This document shows, piece after piece, positions 51,539-61,297 of a stretch of DNA of 64,000 bases. The notes under the pieces were generated by a model. It ran no database searches, was not told the DNA's origin, and saw only the letters and a list, made by a program, of their open reading frames with translations. This stretch comes from CBDFHF01 sp965247565. Its GTDB lineage: Bacteria > Pseudomonadota > Gammaproteobacteria > Methylococcales > Methylomonadaceae. The position numbers were made by a program, and so were the translations under genes. Location: assembly GCA_965247565.1 (NCBI GenBank), contig CBDFHF010000003.1, positions 806,001-870,000 of the forward strand. The letters run 5' to 3'. Numbering within the stretch: position 1 is the stretch's first letter; every line of letters starts with the position of its first letter.

Positions 51539-54500
51539 TTGACGAATAATCCTCGCTCTCGTTTCATCCTGCTTGCTACTGTTGGTTACTGCGTTTTTGC
51601 GATGGCGTGGATTTTCTTGTCCGACCAACTGATGTCAGTCATCGCCGACCTTCGTTCTGTTGTATGGTTATCGACAGCAAAGGGAGTGTTCTTCGTCTTC
51701 GCTACGACTGCTCTATTTTATCTTGCATTACACGCAGTTCCACCGGCTGGTGCTGTGGTGGGACGCATTAACCTGCTCGGTTCGTTTGCAGACAGTATGG
51801 CTGCGGTACGACAACGCTGGCCAATGTATGTTTTTGCTCTCGCAAGTACACTGTCAATGCTGTTGGTGCGAGAAAATGTTGCGGTAGCAATCGACAACCG
51901 GCCGATGTTTATTCTTTTTATGTTACCCATCATTATTAGTGCCTTACTTGGCCGGCTCTGGCCTGGTTTGGTAGCTACTACGCTGGCTGGTCTTGGCATA
52001 GATTACTTTGCCCTACAACCCATACACTCTCTCAGAATCGACGACAGTCTGGATTTATTGCAATGGTGCTTTCTAATTGTCAACGGTGTCGCAGTAAGCA
52101 TACTCAGCGAAATCTTGAACCGCTCATTATTAGAAGCCCAGAAAAATCGGCGTTTGCTGGAAGCCGTGGTCTCCGGCACGAATGATGCCATTTACATCAA
52201 GGATATGAAGGGACGCTACGTCTTGGCGAATAAAGCAACTGAAAAAATTGTCGGTAGACCCGTTGAAGACATCATAGGCAGCGACGACTCTACCCTTTTC
52301 CCTCAGCTAACGTCCGAAAGACTAATTTCGAATGATCAGTCGATCATATCTACCGGTCATACCCGAACCATCGAAGAACGCTTGATTACCCATGAAGGAG
52401 AAAATCTGATTTTTCTGGTGACCAAGGGGCCGGTACTCGATGGTGCTGGACATGTAGTTGGTCTTTTTGGTATTTCTCGTGATATTACCCAAAGTAAACA
52501 AGTTGAAGAAGAAATTCGAACGGGTCGGATGAAGTTAGAAGCTGCGCTGGGCAGCATGAGCGATGCGGTATTTATTTCTGATAACCAGGGTAGATTCATC
52601 CATTTCAACGAAGCCTTTGCAAAATTTCACAAGTTCAACGGAAAAGAGGAATGCGCGACTTCATTTCATGAATATCCGGCATTGTTAGATGTATCTTCTA
52701 TTGATGGGAAGCTGTTAACTCCGGATCAGTGGGCTATGCCACGGGCTTTGCGTGGTGAGACGGCAACCGATGTCGAATTTAACCTATGTCGAAAAGACTC
52801 CGGGGCATCCTGGATAGGCAGCTACAACTTTGCACCTATTCGCGATGATGAAGGCATAATCATTGGGGCAGTGGTAACTGGTAGGGACATCACCGAACGC
52901 AAGCAAACTGAACAAGCCCTGCAGCAACTCACACAGGAGCTTGAGCAAAGGGTTGCAGAGCAGACCAAGGAAGTCTTTGATCTTTATAATAAAGCACCTT
53001 GTGGTTATCATTCGCTCGCAATGAACGGCTCAATCCTTAGGGTAAATCAAACCGAACTGTCTTTGCTTGGCTATTCAAGCGAAGAATATGTCGGACATCA
53101 TATTTCGGAATTTTTAGCCCCTGAATCCGTAGAACAATATCACCAATTTTTTCCAGAATTCATTCGTACCGGGCGTATACGAGATATTGAGATGAACTTT
53201 ATCTGCAAAGACGGCACCATCCGAGCATTTCTAGTCAGTGGTGATTTAATTCGCGACGAGCAAGGACGGGGCCTCTACACCAACAGTACTATGGTGGACA
53301 ATAGCGAGCGCAAGGCGCGAGAACAAAAGATTCTGGATCTCAACAAATTTCTTAGCGAAGTATTAGAAATGCTGCCTTTCGGAGTCGTTGTTTACGATGA
53401 AAACGATAAGGCAATTTTACGCAATAGTTTATTCGGGAAAATTTTGAACTATCCATCAGAGTTTAGCCAAAAAGAACCGCTATTTTTTTCCGAGTCCATC
53501 CGTTTTAATTTTGATCGAGGAGATTACCCAGATCGACCATTTGAGGAGGTTTTAGCAGGGTTCGCTACCTTAATGGAGAGCCGTCAGTCGGTTTGTTTTG
53601 AGCGCAAACAAACCAACGGTGCATATCTTGAAATTCGTGGCCAACCAATTTCCAACGGCTGGATTTTGTTGACTTATACTGATATTACACAACATAAACT
53701 GACCGAACAATCCTTGGAAGTGGCCAGGCAAGTGGCAGAGGCGGCCACCAATGCCAAAAGTGTCTTCTTGGCCAATATGAGCCACGAAATTCGCACGCCC
53801 ATGAATGCCATTCTAGGCTTAGCCTATCTACTCGAAAAAACCGAATTACAGGAGGACTCGAAAGATTTAGTGCATAAAATTCGCATGGCGGGTCACTCAT
53901 TACTAGGAATTATTAACGACATTCTCGATTTTTCCAAGATTGATTCTGGAAAAATCGAGATTGAACGGGCTGCATTTAGGCTGGGAGACGTGCTAGATAA
54001 TTTATCCGCCATTATGTCTACCAGTGTCGGTGAAAAAGAACTTGAGCTAATTATTTCGCCGCCACCCAATAAAACCAATCAACTTTTCGGTGACGCATTG
54101 CGTCTCGAACAAGTGTTGATTAACCTCACCAGTAATGCCATCAAATTCACCGAACACGGCCATGTATCCCTGTCTATCACGGTAGTTGCAGAAGACGACA
54201 ATCAGGTTGCCTTACGTTTTGCCGTGCGCGATACCGGCATAGGCATTCCACTGAAAATGCAGCAAGAAATCTTTGCGTCCTTCGCACAAGCTGATTGCTC
54301 GACCAGCCGCCGGTTTGGAGGCACTGGCCTGGGACTAACCATCAGCCATCGCCTAGTGGCATGCATGGGAGGAGAGCTACAAGTAACCAGCGTGCCGGGG
54401 AGCGGTAGCGAGTTCTGGTTTGTGTTAACTTTTGAACGGGGACAGGATGTTTGGTTAGCATCGCCTGCAATGGCTAACTTGCCAATTCTGATAGCCGACG

Positions 54501-55930
54501 ACGACCCGATTGCCCGCGAGGTTTTGAGTAACATTGTTAGCGGGTTGGGCTGGACTGCGACTGCGGTTAACTCAGGTGAAGCGGCTATCAGTCAACTACA
54601 AACCATGCTTGCAAACCGAAAACCCAGCGCGGTGTTGTTGCTTGACTACAAAATGCCGGGAATAGACGGGCTTGCCACAGCCAATAAAATTCGTAATGAG
54701 CTGAATGACCTTAACGATCCGATAATCATTATGGTCACTGCCCATTCGAGCACCCAGCTGCAAGGCCATCCAGATCTACAATGGGTAGATGCATTGCTCA
54801 CCAAACCGGTTACTTCTTCAACGCTTTATAATACAGTGGCTCGTGCACTGCGGGTAAGACAGGGTATTGAGCCACAGGCGCCGAACCCTTCGCAACAGCG
54901 ACTGGTAGGCACTCGGATACTTGTCGTTGACGACAGCGACATCAACCGGGAAGTCGCTCAGCGTATTCTGATTGGCGAAGGCGCTGATGTCGTGCTAGTC
55001 AATGACGGAAAGCAAGCGGTTCAGTGGCTGGAAACGCATCCGAATCAGATTGATATTGTGCTCATGGACGTACAGATGCCGGTGATGAATGGCTATGAAG
55101 CCACCCGCTTGATCCGGCGAATTCCTGCCTTAGCCGAACTTCCCGTGGTCGCCCTTACCGCAGGCGCATTCATGGAGCAACAGGAATTGGCTCAGGAGGC
55201 AGGTATGACCAGTTTCATTGCCAAACCTTTCGATGTTGATGCTGCCATCGCCTTAATCGTTAAACTCACGGCACACAAGGATAGAATAATCTCAGCTCAG
55301 AAAATAACTCCTGATTCAGTTAGCCTGGATTTACCCGGCTTGGCTATTGAAAAGGGATTGAACGCATGCAAATCAACAGCAGTCTATCAAGAATTACTGC
55401 GCAGGTTTGTCCGCGATTATGCTACTAGTGCAAAAAGCATTGCGCATTTGGAGAGCACCGAAGCTAAGGCGCTAGTGCACAAATTGAAGGGAGTCGCCGG
55501 CAATCTTGCGCTCACAGAAATAACAGAAAAGGCGAGAGAGTTGGAGCAAGTGCTTAATAATAAGGAAGATCCCTCAATTTGCCTGCAGAGATTACAAATC
55601 GCAATGGATTTGACACTGAGATCAATCGAGATGTATCTGCCGGTTGTCATTAATCTCGCTAACATACAACCAGAAGCATTCGACGCAACGTTGCTTAAGC
55701 CGCTCTTGGGACGAATGCTCGAAGCCTTGGACAGCGATAGCCCTGCTACAATTAGAGTTGTTTTAGACGAGTTGAGCGATATGTTGCCCACCACTTGTCT
55801 CGTAGAGCTAACCCAGACCATTGAAAATTTTGATTTTCGCGGTGGTGAGATTGCTACCAGTAAACTTATCGACAAATATTTTCCAGGCGAGGTGATTGAG
55901 AATGCCAAACGGCCCTATTCTGATCGTTGA
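51539..55930 (+). CDS. Hybrid sensor histidine kinase (DUF4118, PAS x4, HisKA, HATPase, REC x2, HPt)
   Basis: A 1463-residue membrane kinase read from TTG with AGGAGG four bases upstream. Domains: two N-terminal helices (about 12-62); a KdpD-like DUF4118 four-helix block (about 95-190); PAS domains at about 207, 333, 482 and 603; HisKA with NMSHEIRTPMN (His about 748); and HATPase with DTGIGIP and GGTGLGL (about 929). Two receiver domains follow (LLLDYKMPG, Asp about 1034; LMDVQMPVMNG, Asp about 1175), then an HPt with VHKLKGVAGN (about 1311). This is a complete multistep phosphorelay in one chain. It overlaps the HD-GYP regulator gene, its likely output. Signal unknown. Confidence 0.93.
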   Translation: MTNNPRSRFILLATVGYCVFAMAWIFLSDQLMSVIADLRSVVWLSTAKGVFFVFATTALFYLALHAVPPAGAVVGRINLLGSFADSMAAVRQRWPMYVFALASTLSMLLVRENVAVAIDNRPMFILFMLPIIISALLGRLWPGLVATTLAGLGIDYFALQPIHSLRIDDSLDLLQWCFLIVNGVAVSILSEILNRSLLEAQKNRRLLEAVVSGTNDAIYIKDMKGRYVLANKATEKIVGRPVEDIIGSDDSTLFPQLTSERLISNDQSIISTGHTRTIEERLITHEGENLIFLVTKGPVLDGAGHVVGLFGISRDITQSKQVEEEIRTGRMKLEAALGSMSDAVFISDNQGRFIHFNEAFAKFHKFNGKEECATSFHEYPALLDVSSIDGKLLTPDQWAMPRALRGETATDVEFNLCRKDSGASWIGSYNFAPIRDDEGIIIGAVVTGRDITERKQTEQALQQLTQELEQRVAEQTKEVFDLYNKAPCGYHSLAMNGSILRVNQTELSLLGYSSEEYVGHHISEFLAPESVEQYHQFFPEFIRTGRIRDIEMNFICKDGTIRAFLVSGDLIRDEQGRGLYTNSTMVDNSERKAREQKILDLNKFLSEVLEMLPFGVVVYDENDKAILRNSLFGKILNYPSEFSQKEPLFFSESIRFNFDRGDYPDRPFEEVLAGFATLMESRQSVCFERKQTNGAYLEIRGQPISNGWILLTYTDITQHKLTEQSLEVARQVAEAATNAKSVFLANMSHEIRTPMNAILGLAYLLEKTELQEDSKDLVHKIRMAGHSLLGIINDILDFSKIDSGKIEIERAAFRLGDVLDNLSAIMSTSVGEKELELIISPPPNKTNQLFGDALRLEQVLINLTSNAIKFTEHGHVSLSITVVAEDDNQVALRFAVRDTGIGIPLKMQQEIFASFAQADCSTSRRFGGTGLGLTISHRLVACMGGELQVTSVPGSGSEFWFVLTFERGQDVWLASPAMANLPILIADDDPIAREVLSNIVSGLGWTATAVNSGEAAISQLQTMLANRKPSAVLLLDYKMPGIDGLATANKIRNELNDLNDPIIIMVTAHSSTQLQGHPDLQWVDALLTKPVTSSTLYNTVARALRVRQGIEPQAPNPSQQRLVGTRILVVDDSDINREVAQRILIGEGADVVLVNDGKQAVQWLETHPNQIDIVLMDVQMPVMNGYEATRLIRRIPALAELPVVALTAGAFMEQQELAQEAGMTSFIAKPFDVDAAIALIVKLTAHKDRIISAQKITPDSVSLDLPGLAIEKGLNACKSTAVYQELLRRFVRDYATSAKSIAHLESTEAKALVHKLKGVAGNLALTEITEKARELEQVLNNKEDPSICLQRLQIAMDLTLRSIEMYLPVVINLANIQPEAFDATLLKPLLGRMLEALDSDSPATIRVVLDELSDMLPTTCLVELTQTIENFDFRGGEIATSKLIDKYFPGEVIENAKRPYSDR

Positions 55931-56894
55931 TGACGAACCAATAAATCTCAAGGTACTGGAAACTATTTTGTCAGAACTGTACCCACTAGTGTTTGCCCGC
56001 AATGGCAAAGAAGCGGTTTTGGCAGCGCAGAAGCATATTCCTTCGTTGATTATGCTAGACATCCAGTTGCCTGACATGGACGGCTATTCTGTTTGTCGCC
56101 AGTTAAAAGCAGACCCGCGTACCGAGAGTATTCCCGTTATTTTTGTCACCGATTTGTCTGATGCTGGCAATGAAGCAAAAGGATTTGCATTTGGTGCTGT
56201 TGATTACCTTCATAAACCGGTTTCCCCGTTGGTTGTACTGGCTCGTGTGGATACTCACTTATCGCTGGTACGTGCGATCCAACTTGAGCAAAGTCATCGC
56301 GATGCTGTTTACATGTTGGGAGAAGCAGGCCACTATAACGATACTGACACCGGTGTTCATATCTGGCGAATGGCCGCCTATGCAGAGGCACTCGCAAAAG
56401 CCAGTGGCTGGGATAACGAATCATGCAAACTGATTGAACTCGCAGCGCCAATGCACGACACCGGAAAAATCGGTATTCCTGATGACATTCTAAAAAAGCC
56501 CGGCGCACTGGATGTAGATGAGTGGGCCGTGATGAAAACTCACCCCCGAATTGGCTATGACATTCTGTCTAAAAGCCATGCGCCGTTATTTCAGATGGCT
56601 GCCGAAATTGCTTTGTATCATCACGAACGTTGGGACGGCAGCGGTTATCCAGATGGACTGGTTGGACCATTAATTCCCGAGGCTGCTCACATAGCCGCCT
56701 TAGTTGATGTGTTCGATGCATTGAGCATGAAACGGCCTTATAAAGAAGCCTGGTCCATTGAGCAGGCGATAATCACTATACAGAAGGGTTCAGGAAGCCA
56801 CTTTAATCCGCGCTTGGTTGATGTGTTTACTTCCATCCTGCCGGAAATCCATGAAATTAAGCAAACTTGGGCTGGCCGGGATTCTATGTTATGA
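55902..56894 (+). CDS. Response regulator with HD-GYP c-di-GMP phosphodiesterase domain
   Basis: A 330-residue protein. ATG 55902 with GAGGTG seven bases upstream is preferred over the TTG at 55896. Receiver domain: ILIVDDEPINLKVLE, phospho-Asp in LIMLDIQLPDMDGY (about residue 51), HKPVSP. HD-GYP domain: HDTGKIGIPDDILKKPG, THPRIGYDIL and HHERWDGSGYPDGL, with all metal and GYP residues present. It hydrolyses c-di-GMP under control of the overlapping hybrid kinase (inference from a 29-bp gene overlap). A PilZ protein 2 kb away may sense the same messenger. Confidence 0.93.
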   Translation: MPNGPILIVDDEPINLKVLETILSELYPLVFARNGKEAVLAAQKHIPSLIMLDIQLPDMDGYSVCRQLKADPRTESIPVIFVTDLSDAGNEAKGFAFGAVDYLHKPVSPLVVLARVDTHLSLVRAIQLEQSHRDAVYMLGEAGHYNDTDTGVHIWRMAAYAEALAKASGWDNESCKLIELAAPMHDTGKIGIPDDILKKPGALDVDEWAVMKTHPRIGYDILSKSHAPLFQMAAEIALYHHERWDGSGYPDGLVGPLIPEAAHIAALVDVFDALSMKRPYKEAWSIEQAIITIQKGSGSHFNPRLVDVFTSILPEIHEIKQTWAGRDSML

Positions 56895-57007
56895 CCTGTT
56901 CAAGATTTAACCAAGAGCAATCCCAACTGGTTTTTAGGTTAAACTGAGTCAAGCGATGGCATTGACGAGCCTTCATTTCATGGCATGCTGATTTTTTGTA
57001 TCGGTAA

Positions 57008-57451
57008 ATGCCAAACATGAAATTCAAATTACTCAGCTACATACTTGTTATGACATTCACAGCAGCCAGCAATGCCGCCCAAATGGACAAAAAACTGCCC
57101 CTTTGTGGAAATAGCCCAAATTGCGTATCCAGCCAAGCGCAAGATAAAGATCATTTCATTGAGCCATTTAAAATAACGGTTAGTTCCGAAGAAGCTTGGA
57201 AAGCTTTAAAACAAGCCATAGAAGATACTCCGCGTTTGGTAATTACTCACGAGACGCATAACAGTCTTCATGCCGAGGCGACCAGTTTTTTAATGCGATT
57301 TGTCGACGACATCAATGTGCTTCTAGACGAAGACGAGAGTGTCATTCACATTCGTTCTGCGTCGCGTATTGGACATAGTGATTTTGGAGTAAACCGTAAA
57401 CGTATAGAAGCGTTAAGAAAGCAATTACAACAAGCCCACGTGGTGGAATGA
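57008..57451 (+). CDS. DUF1499 exported protein
   Basis: A 147-residue protein with a signal peptide (KFKLLSYILVMTFTAASNA). The DUF1499 pattern LPLCGNSPNCVSSQAQDKDH, SSEEAWKALKQAIE, HAEATSFLMRFVDDI and IRSASRIGHSDFGVNRKRIE follows. Family function unknown. It overlaps the photolyase start by 4 bp and is commonly linked to light/UV-response genes. Confidence 0.88.
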   Translation: MPNMKFKLLSYILVMTFTAASNAAQMDKKLPLCGNSPNCVSSQAQDKDHFIEPFKITVSSEEAWKALKQAIEDTPRLVITHETHNSLHAEATSFLMRFVDDINVLLDEDESVIHIRSASRIGHSDFGVNRKRIEALRKQLQQAHVVE

Positions 57452-58818
57452 TTCGTTACAAAAAAGCGCTGTTTATTTTCCGGCGCGATCTGCGATTGGA
57501 AGACAACATCGGCTTAAATGTTGCGTTAAGCCTCTCCGAACAAGTTATTCCTTGCTTTATATTAGACCCCAAGCAAATCGCCGATCACCCCTATCAAAGT
57601 AAGCCAGGTCTGCAATTTATGTTGCAGTCGCTGACTGATCTGCAACAACAATTACAACAGGTTGATGCAACATTGGCGCTGTTTAATGCATCTCCTGAGC
57701 AAACCATCAAAGATCTAACCACTAAACAGCATATTGAAGCTGTATTTATAAATCGAGATTACACGCCTTTTAGTCGACATCGTGATTTTGCTTTAGCTGA
57801 GTTGTGTAAGCAATTGAACCTTGAATTACATTATTTAGAGGATGCCTTGTTAACGGAGCCGGAGCAAGCGCTTAAAGCCGATCAAACCCCCTATAAAGTA
57901 TTTACTGCGTTTTACAATAACGCCAAACAGATCCCGGTAGCGTTGCCACAAGCACTTGTTGGAAGAAATTTCCTACCCTTAACGGGCGATTTTAGTTTGG
58001 AACAACTGCCGGTTTCAATAGACGGTCAGATTGTGCCAGGTGGGCGCAATCATGCTGTATGTATCCTTGATCATTTAAGCGATTACGCAAACTACCTGAC
58101 CACCCGAGACATTCCGGGCTTGGATGCTACCAGTAAATTATCCGCCCATTTAAAATTCGGCACTTGTTCGGTCAGAGAGGTCTTTTATGCCATCACAGCA
58201 CAATTGGGTAGCGAACATCCGTTGTTAAGACAATTGTATTGGCGGGATTTTTTTACCCATATCGCATTTCATTTTCCGCAGGTGTTTGGCCGAGCTTTTA
58301 ACGCAGCCTACGCCGATGTGCAGTGGGATAATAACAAAGATTTTTTTACGCGTTGGTGTCAAGGTAAAACAGGTTTCCCCATAGTAGACGCCGGCATGAG
58401 AGAGTTAAACGCCACCGGATTTATGCATAATCGAGTGCGTATGATAGTGGCTTCGTTTTTAGTTAAGGATTGTCACATCAACTGGCGCTGGGGCGAACGC
58501 TATTTTGCCCAGCATTTAGTTGATTATGACCCCTGCGTCAACAACGGCAATTGGCAATGGGCAGCTTCAACAGGTTGCGATGCTCAACCGTATTTCCGGA
58601 TTTTTAATCCGTGGCTACAACAACAAAAATTTGATCCCGATTGTCAATACATTTACCGCTGGCTGCCTGAGCTTAAAGAATTTACTCCAAAGACCATCCA
58701 TCAATGGTATAAAAAACCATTAGAATCAAACTATCCAGCGCCTATATTGGATCACAGCATCGAAAGCCAAATAGCTAAAGCTCGCTTTAAAGAGAAAACA
58801 ATAGATCCGAGCTCTTAA
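57448..58818 (+). CDS. phrB: Deoxyribodipyrimidine photolyase
   Basis: A 456-residue class I CPD photolyase. The N-terminal antenna domain reads FIFRRDLRLEDNIGLNVAL. The FAD domain has LRQLYWRDFFTHIAFHFP, TGFPIVDAGMRELNATGFMH, NRVRMIVASFLVKD and the Trp-rich WRWGERYF...NNGNWQWAASTGCDAQPYFR. It repairs UV dimers with blue light. Coupled to the DUF1499 gene. Confidence 0.96.
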   Translation: MIRYKKALFIFRRDLRLEDNIGLNVALSLSEQVIPCFILDPKQIADHPYQSKPGLQFMLQSLTDLQQQLQQVDATLALFNASPEQTIKDLTTKQHIEAVFINRDYTPFSRHRDFALAELCKQLNLELHYLEDALLTEPEQALKADQTPYKVFTAFYNNAKQIPVALPQALVGRNFLPLTGDFSLEQLPVSIDGQIVPGGRNHAVCILDHLSDYANYLTTRDIPGLDATSKLSAHLKFGTCSVREVFYAITAQLGSEHPLLRQLYWRDFFTHIAFHFPQVFGRAFNAAYADVQWDNNKDFFTRWCQGKTGFPIVDAGMRELNATGFMHNRVRMIVASFLVKDCHINWRWGERYFAQHLVDYDPCVNNGNWQWAASTGCDAQPYFRIFNPWLQQQKFDPDCQYIYRWLPELKEFTPKTIHQWYKKPLESNYPAPILDHSIESQIAKARFKEKTIDPSS

Positions 58819-58846
58819 TGTTTGACGTCGAAGGGAAATTGACATC

Positions 58847-59004
58847 CCGGCCGGGTAACTAATCAACGTTTTTTCACAAGAAGCTTGATTTTGCTGTCAT
58901 TTCGACCATCGGGAGAAATCTTTTAAGCACTGGAACTCGGGGGAGTCTTAAGATTCCTCGTTTTGCTCGGAATGACAAAGTACGGTGAATAGTTATCCGG
59001 CCGG
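58847..59004. repeat. MITE-like nested inverted repeat (about 158 bp)
   Basis: Outer arms CCGGCCGGGTAACTA (58847-58861) and TAGTTATCCGGCCGG (58990-59004) are complementary at 14 of 15 positions. Inner arms TGTCATTTCGACC...GGGAGAAATCTT (58895-58920) and AAGATTCCTCG...CTCGGAATGACA (58950-58977) form a second imperfect stem. The inner motif resembles the dispersed palindromic GTCATTNCGA/GAATGAC repeats of many bacterial genomes. It lies between convergent phrB and the PilZ gene and may double as a terminator. Confidence 0.65.
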
Positions 59005-59037
59005 ATCAATAATGCGTCGATTAATATTAAACTGCCA

Positions 59038-59622
59038 TTACAATGCTGACTTGCTTGTATTTTCCTGATGATGTTGCCACTGTCTGCGCACTACATGCCG
59101 AATCAGTAGTTCCTGATCTTCTTCTGTCACATTGGTGTAATCAATGCTGATCAAAAAATTATCTGGCTCAATTTCCCGGCAGTTAACTACCTTACCGATG
59201 ACACGGATAATCGCTATGGTAGTAGGTAAAAACATTTCTATGGCTAGATTCTGTCCGATTTGCAACGCACTTGATTGGTGGAAGGCCAATCCAGTAGCAC
59301 TTAAATTAACATCCTGGCATTTTTTTAAATTAATATCACTGCCCGTAAGCGTCAATGCCTGGACTATGATATTAATTTTTGCATCCAGAATTTTAAATAA
59401 CTCAGTCGCATCAGAGGTTTGTTTTTCGGAACGTTGTAGAATAAGCGCAGCTTGTTGAGATAAAGCATCCAAACTAGCAACCAATGAGAGCTCGCCCGAT
59501 AAATGTTGAGACAAGCTATTGAGACCTTTGCTGACAGTCTGCTCGTCAATCAACTGATAAGAAAGGCTGATACTGTCGTCAATTCTAAAAAAGCGTCGTC
59601 TTTCAGTTGTTGTATTTTGCAT
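59038..59622 (-). CDS. PilZ-domain protein
   Basis: A 194-residue cytoplasmic protein. The N-terminal ERRRFFRIDDSISLSYQL carries the RxxxR-type c-di-GMP loop. A helical insert of about 80 residues follows, then DVNLSATGLAFHQ (the (D/N)xSxxG motif) and a beta-barrel. It is probably a c-di-GMP receptor; the helical insert may mediate dimerisation. It may respond to the HD-GYP protein encoded upstream. Confidence 0.85.
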   Translation of the reverse strand: MQNTTTERRRFFRIDDSISLSYQLIDEQTVSKGLNSLSQHLSGELSLVASLDALSQQAALILQRSEKQTSDATELFKILDAKINIIVQALTLTGSDINLKKCQDVNLSATGLAFHQSSALQIGQNLAIEMFLPTTIAIIRVIGKVVNCREIEPDNFLISIDYTNVTEEDQELLIRHVVRRQWQHHQENTSKSAL

Positions 59623-60186
59623 AATAATTTCTGCTTTAATGTTGTTTTACTGTAAGTGGTCGGGCAGCGCTGGTTTCTACACCATTCAATTTATTGCTGA
59701 ACGGAATATATCGTCTTTAACGGTCACTGTTTACAATCTGTAATTCATAATGAGACGGTTTTTCGATGAGTCATTCTTTTTCAGTCGATACGCATCAAAG
59801 TGGCTGTTAATTTACCAGTGCTTATTTCAACTGACCTCTACGAGATAGTTGCTTACCCCTGATTAAAAAGAGTGTTTTGCTATGCTCGCCTCGAAGCGCC
59901 AAAACAATTACAGACTAGGCATGGCTCGCTATTTCTTAACAACTCAAAAAACATATTAAGCGTAGTCTAGATATTGAAGATTTGTCGTTTTTCGTTTCGG
60001 GTATTACATTAAAATTGGTAGGGTTTAGGAAACATGCTAAGTTCTGACTGCATGTTGAATGACGGCAGTGAAACAGAGTTAGTCCCAAGTGGATTGTACT
60101 TTGTATGCCTTGGTGGGAAAAAGCTGACCCAAAAAACCAGACAACCGACAATGTGCAATTCATTTTAATCAATAGGGGTTAATAAA
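59623..60186. other. 564-bp intergenic stretch upstream of the sorting-signal protein
   Basis: It separates two divergent genes. No gene or RNA was recognised. An open frame at 59936-60172 (-) is not protein-like. An AGGGGTTAATAAA stretch supplies a ribosome-binding site for the downstream gene. Confidence 0.45.
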
Positions 60187-60960
60187 ATGCAACAAACCAA
60201 AACCTTACTGGCTGCCAGCGCCCTGCTCAGCCTAACCACGCTAACGGCAGAAGCGGCATTAACCGCAGGTACTGCCGATGGCCAACGTGTGGTGTATAGC
60301 AGCATCAGCGACGTCACCTGGACAGGCGATGCCAACTTATTGGGCACCATGATACAAGCCCAAGGCTACGATACCGTGGTCAATGCCATCATAGCGGCCA
60401 GCCCGATTATTTATAACACAGCAAACGGTTACGATACCCCCAGCTACAGTGGCTATTACAATGTCACCAGTGCTGATTTTGACACCACTGACTTAGGACT
60501 AGTTAGCTGGTTTGGCGCCAAAGCATTTACCGGCTACCTCAACAGCATCAATTATGCCGGTTCTAACCAATGGGCATTGCCATCGGCTGGCGCGAATCCT
60601 CAAGTCGCCAACCAAACTGATGGTCAATTTGGCCAGCTGTACTATAACGAACTGAATGCAGGCATTGATGGCATATTGCACGATGGTAGTTTTCAAAACT
60701 CCGGCAATACAGGGCCATTTATAAACGCGCAAACTTATGTGTACTGGTTGGGTACAGAACACGCGCCATATCCTGACGGCGCGTGGTTCTTCGGTACCAA
60801 CGGTGGCTACCAGGGCGACGGCCATAAGAGCAACCAGTCCTACGCATGGGCAATCAGCCCTGGCAATGTTGCCGCGGTGCCAGTGCCCGCAGCGGCTTGG
60901 CTGTTTGGCAGTGGATTGATCAGCTTAATTGGCTGGAGACGGCGCTACACTATTCGATAA
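60187..60960 (+). CDS. Exported protein with VPVPA-type (PEP-CTERM-like) sorting signal
   Basis: A 257-residue protein. The N-terminal signal peptide reads MQQTKTLLAASALLSLTTLT and ends AEA. The body is rich in Gly, Asn, Tyr and Trp, with a DUF1566/Lcl-like layout (NQWALPSAG, YVYWLGTE, SYAWAISPG). The C-terminus VPVPAAAWLFGSGLISLIG-WRRR is the tripartite sorting signal: motif, hydrophobic helix, Arg cluster. Known: such proteins are processed by an exosortase, usually linked to exopolysaccharide. VPLPA/VPVPA variants are frequent in methanotrophs. No exosortase is in the window. Confidence 0.85.
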   Translation: MQQTKTLLAASALLSLTTLTAEAALTAGTADGQRVVYSSISDVTWTGDANLLGTMIQAQGYDTVVNAIIAASPIIYNTANGYDTPSYSGYYNVTSADFDTTDLGLVSWFGAKAFTGYLNSINYAGSNQWALPSAGANPQVANQTDGQFGQLYYNELNAGIDGILHDGSFQNSGNTGPFINAQTYVYWLGTEHAPYPDGAWFFGTNGGYQGDGHKSNQSYAWAISPGNVAAVPVPAAAWLFGSGLISLIGWRRRYTIR

Positions 60961-61031
60961 TTCGGTACTTTTGGGGGGTTAAGAGACAGTAGGCCCTTTT
61001 ACAATTCTTTGAAACCGCGAAAACACAAGCA

Positions 61032-61223
61032 TTAAAATAACTTCTTCTCAGTTAAATACTGCCAATAACGTTTGGGTAGTTGCTGCACATGCCGCTTGGG
61101 ATTATTACGTTCAGTGATGTTAACGCTAGTAAAATAACCCTGCCACATTTTCTGGTAATTTCTTTCATCCTCTGAAAACAGTTCCGGCTTGCTAAAGGCG
61201 GCGTGGTCTATGTCGGAAATAAG
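61032..61223 (-). pseudogene. DUF4130/TIGR03915-type gene, C-terminal half (cut by IS66)
   Basis: It reads DIDHAAFSKPELFSEDERNY, then QKMWQGYFTSVNITERNNPK and QLPKRYWQYLTE, the end of a DUF4130 protein (a putative DNA-repair partner of a radical SAM protein). The apparent ATG at 61244 lies within the IS. Joining this piece to 63723-64000 through the duplicated octamer restores an in-frame QIQLISDIDHAAF. Confidence 0.85.
61216..61223. repeat. Left target-site duplication of IS66
   Basis: GAAATAAG directly precedes the left end of the insertion sequence and is repeated exactly at 63723-63730. Eight bp is the duplication length characteristic of IS66 elements. Confidence 0.9.
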
Positions 61224-61297
61224 GTAATCGTCCGGCGAAACCATCTACAAAGCTTACACCAATGCTGGCACTCTAAGATTTTTTCCTAGGGGATTTT

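Noticed and set aside
55417..55908. 163-residue minus-strand frame inside the hybrid kinase gene
   Set aside because: Ser-rich antisense shadow of the HPt region, with no independent signals.
59936..60172. 78-residue minus-strand frame upstream of the sorting-signal protein
   Set aside because: Unremarkable composition, no ribosome-binding site, and no recognisable domain.
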